From Cymbidium sinense (lineage: Eukaryota; Streptophyta; Magnoliopsida; Asparagales; Orchidaceae): a DNA stretch of 64,000 nt. Positions 61,862-64,000 of this stretch are shown piece by piece (positions within the stretch are counted from its first letter, which is position 1; every line of letters starts with the position of its first letter). The notes below the pieces were generated by a model that had not been told where the DNA came from, did no database searches, and saw only the letters and a list, made by a program, of their open reading frames with translations. The stretch lies in assembly GCA_021442155.1 (NCBI GenBank), contig CM038214.1, forward strand, positions 316,417,001 to 316,481,000. Reading direction: 5' to 3'. The position numbers and the translations under genes were made by a program.

Positions 61862-64000
61862 TACTTAAAACAGCATTCACTCAGTAGTCAGTAGTCTCCC
61901 TAGGTCAGGTTTGATTTTTTGGGCATCCAACAGGTCACCCCAACAGTTGTTCCACGCTTTGGAAAATGTAAGTCGACTATGCCTTCTTCCTAGCACAGCC
62001 GTTGCACACCAAAAGGCAACCCCTTAGGTTGGCTAGCTCTACCTCACAGCTAGTAGACTATCCCTTTAGATTTGTAAACCTAAGGTAGGTCAAGGCTGAT
62101 ATAGCCTCTTCTTAGTGGATCCATCGCACACTGACAGGGTCCATACATTAACTCAAATTAAATTAAACCCGATCTAATTTTCCTCAGTGGAGTTAAATCA
62201 CACCCTTCTCCCTAGTGGAGCCAAAATTGTATATAAATAATTCAAGCAAACAAATCAAATTCAAAACTAACCTCCCAGTGGAGTCAAATTAAACCAACTC
62301 CCCTAGTAGAGTCTAAATTAAAGAAATCCAACCAAACTCTTATTCCCATCAGATACATCCCCAAGAAAATGTATGAAATCAAACTCAAATCCCAATCCCC
62401 AGTGGATAGCCTGAGCCTACTTCCCTAATGAAAGGTTCATAAACTCGATCCCCAATGGACTCCAACCCATATCTTTAGTGATGTGCCTCCACATCAATTA
62501 AAATAAAAAATTAAAGTCGATTCGATCTTAATCCATGGTGGATTATATATTCTTATCTCCAGTGGATCTTTTTTCCACAAATCATATAATCAAATCAAAT
62601 TCAAACCTTATCCCTAGCAGATTTTCTTCTTCTATGCCCTCATAGACCCTCACATGTCATGTCTAATGCATGTGTGATCCCTAGTGGATCTCCTCCATGT
62701 CCTTACATGGAATTCTCATCAAATCTTATTTCTTCTCTTATGCACACCTTTAATACTTCAACCAAAAGCCTAACAATGTATTCCTTCAACTTACATCATC
62801 TTAATGTTGTAATCAACATTTTATGATTTGTGATGGTGCAAACTCAAACTAGCTATACAATATCATGCTAAACATATTATATTATAAATTAACACATTAT
62901 ATTATATTATAATATATGATGCTATATTATAATATATTATGTTATATTATAATTTGCAATAATAGAATATATTGCCTAACATTACACCGCATTAGAATCA
63001 CATAAAAGTAACAAATAACACAATTTTCTCAAAATATGAATAATGTTCATTTTGGATGTAAAATTGTTTAGTTTCTATTATAAATGGTACAAAATAGCAT
63101 AATTTTGGTGTTTCTTCTTGGTGTGTGCCATGAATTTGGCCAAATTATTTCATCTCAACCTTCAAATTAACATTTTTGTGAGTTTTGACCCAATGTATTA
63201 TAACAAAATTAAAATAAACTAAATTGTACAATAACATTTAGTAACACACCACCACATTCATATATATATGTGAAGTTATATTGTTATGTACATTATATTT
63301 TAATATGCTTTTATATATAATATATTATCTTACATTACACCTTAAAATGAATCTCTTTAAGAAAAAAATTTATAAAATTTGGTTGAAAAATGAATATTTA
63401 TTTTTGATGCAAAATTCCATTCTTATGATTAAATGACACACCATAGCACACCACCAATTATGTTCCCTAAAGCTTACCTTAAATTTGGCCAAATCCCATC
63501 ATCTTAACCTATAAATTAGCATTTTTATGAATTATACCAGTACAAACTCTACTACATCATACTATAACAAACTAAAATATGCTAAATAATAAGTAGTAAT
63601 ACACAATAGTATGCTATAATGCATGATGCTACACGATGTTGTGGCATCCTATATTATAATACACTATAACATATTATATTATATTATATTGCATATCACA
63701 TCACAAGGGATTGGTTGAGATAAAAAATCATAAAATTAGTCTAAGAAAACTATAAATTCTAGTCATTTCACTTAAATATTTTAAATTAAAACAATATATT
63801 ATGATGCCATGCTCTACCTATTATGAATTTGGCAAAATTCCACCATTTTAAAGTCTAAATCAACATTTTTATAAATAATGCTAGTGTAGGCTCAACTGCA
63901 TGATTGTCAAAAATTAAAAGAATTTAAAATGCGCAGAATAATATATTATGATATATGATGCTACACTGCACTACAATGTATAATATTTATTTTGAACATA
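61862..64000 (+). mobile_element. Retroelement-like 3' segment, copy C (continues beyond window)
   Basis: Joins the PBS-like site at gtacttaaaacagcattcac, the same deletion junction as copy B. It holds the most complete motif cluster (62180-62700) and ~340-bp repeats with landmarks at about 63131, 63481 and 63824 (spacing 350 and 343). It lacks most of the small gaps of copies A and B and is the best reference copy. Confidence 0.75.

Overview
The window is nuclear DNA of a land plant. It is dominated by degenerate Arabidopsis-type telomere repeat (TTTAGGG) on the + strand. It also holds an L1-type LINE with a plant RNase H domain, a Ty3/gypsy integrase remnant, and pieces of a plant glycine-rich RNA-binding protein (GR-RBP) gene. 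I see no intact gene; every coding trace is broken. The species cannot be named from this sequence. A large, repeat-rich genome (for example a gymnosperm) would fit but is not shown. All alignments here were made by eye.

Layout. 1-2475: GR-RBP scrap, then telomere-like and T-rich DNA. 2476-2930: antisense GR-RBP 3' fragment, interrupted by an 8.5-kb LINE on the - strand (2931-11458) with a 16-bp target duplication on both sides. 11475-16965: telomere-like and T-rich DNA. 16966-18649: copy 0 of a retroelement-like segment (motif-rich part plus ~340-bp AT-rich tandem repeats). 18713-19393: decayed gypsy integrase end, followed by a 3' region with ~400-bp subrepeats. 20932-23221: copy A of the retroelement-like segment. 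23222-41538: telomere-like and T-rich DNA with seven antisense GR-RBP pieces. 41539-42985: probable LTR, followed by a primer-binding-site-like sequence. 43007-45330: copy B of the segment. 45331-60525: a second, shorter version of the telomere-like/GR-RBP block with its pieces in the same order. 60526-61840: second LTR and PBS-like site. 61862-64000: copy C, running off the window.

Two levels of order lie above the TTTAGGG noise. The T-rich DNA is a higher-order repeat of roughly 1.0-1.3 kb: a G-rich TTTAGGG block, a conserved anchor (close to aaattaagtaaaccagtagg), then a conserved T-rich body. Above that is a macro-unit of about 19-22 kb: retroelement 3' segment, telomere-like array with GR-RBP pieces, LTR. 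The most interesting reading is that telomere-like DNA and GR-RBP fragments sit inside a giant non-autonomous Tat/Ogre-like LTR retrotransposon, or were co-amplified with one, and are now tandem through LTR-LTR exchange. The simpler alternative is tandem segmental duplication of a subtelomere-like block.

Data-quality caution. The second macro-copy looks like the first with bases missing. The + strand has only six C residues between 58500 and 60480. GC-rich islands made of CCCAGG/CCAGTGG words (31.4-32.75 kb and 38.34-38.88 kb) have no GC-rich counterpart in the other copy. These patterns resemble long-read basecalling or consensus errors in telomeric and methylated repeats, so fine-scale claims in those stretches should be treated as provisional.
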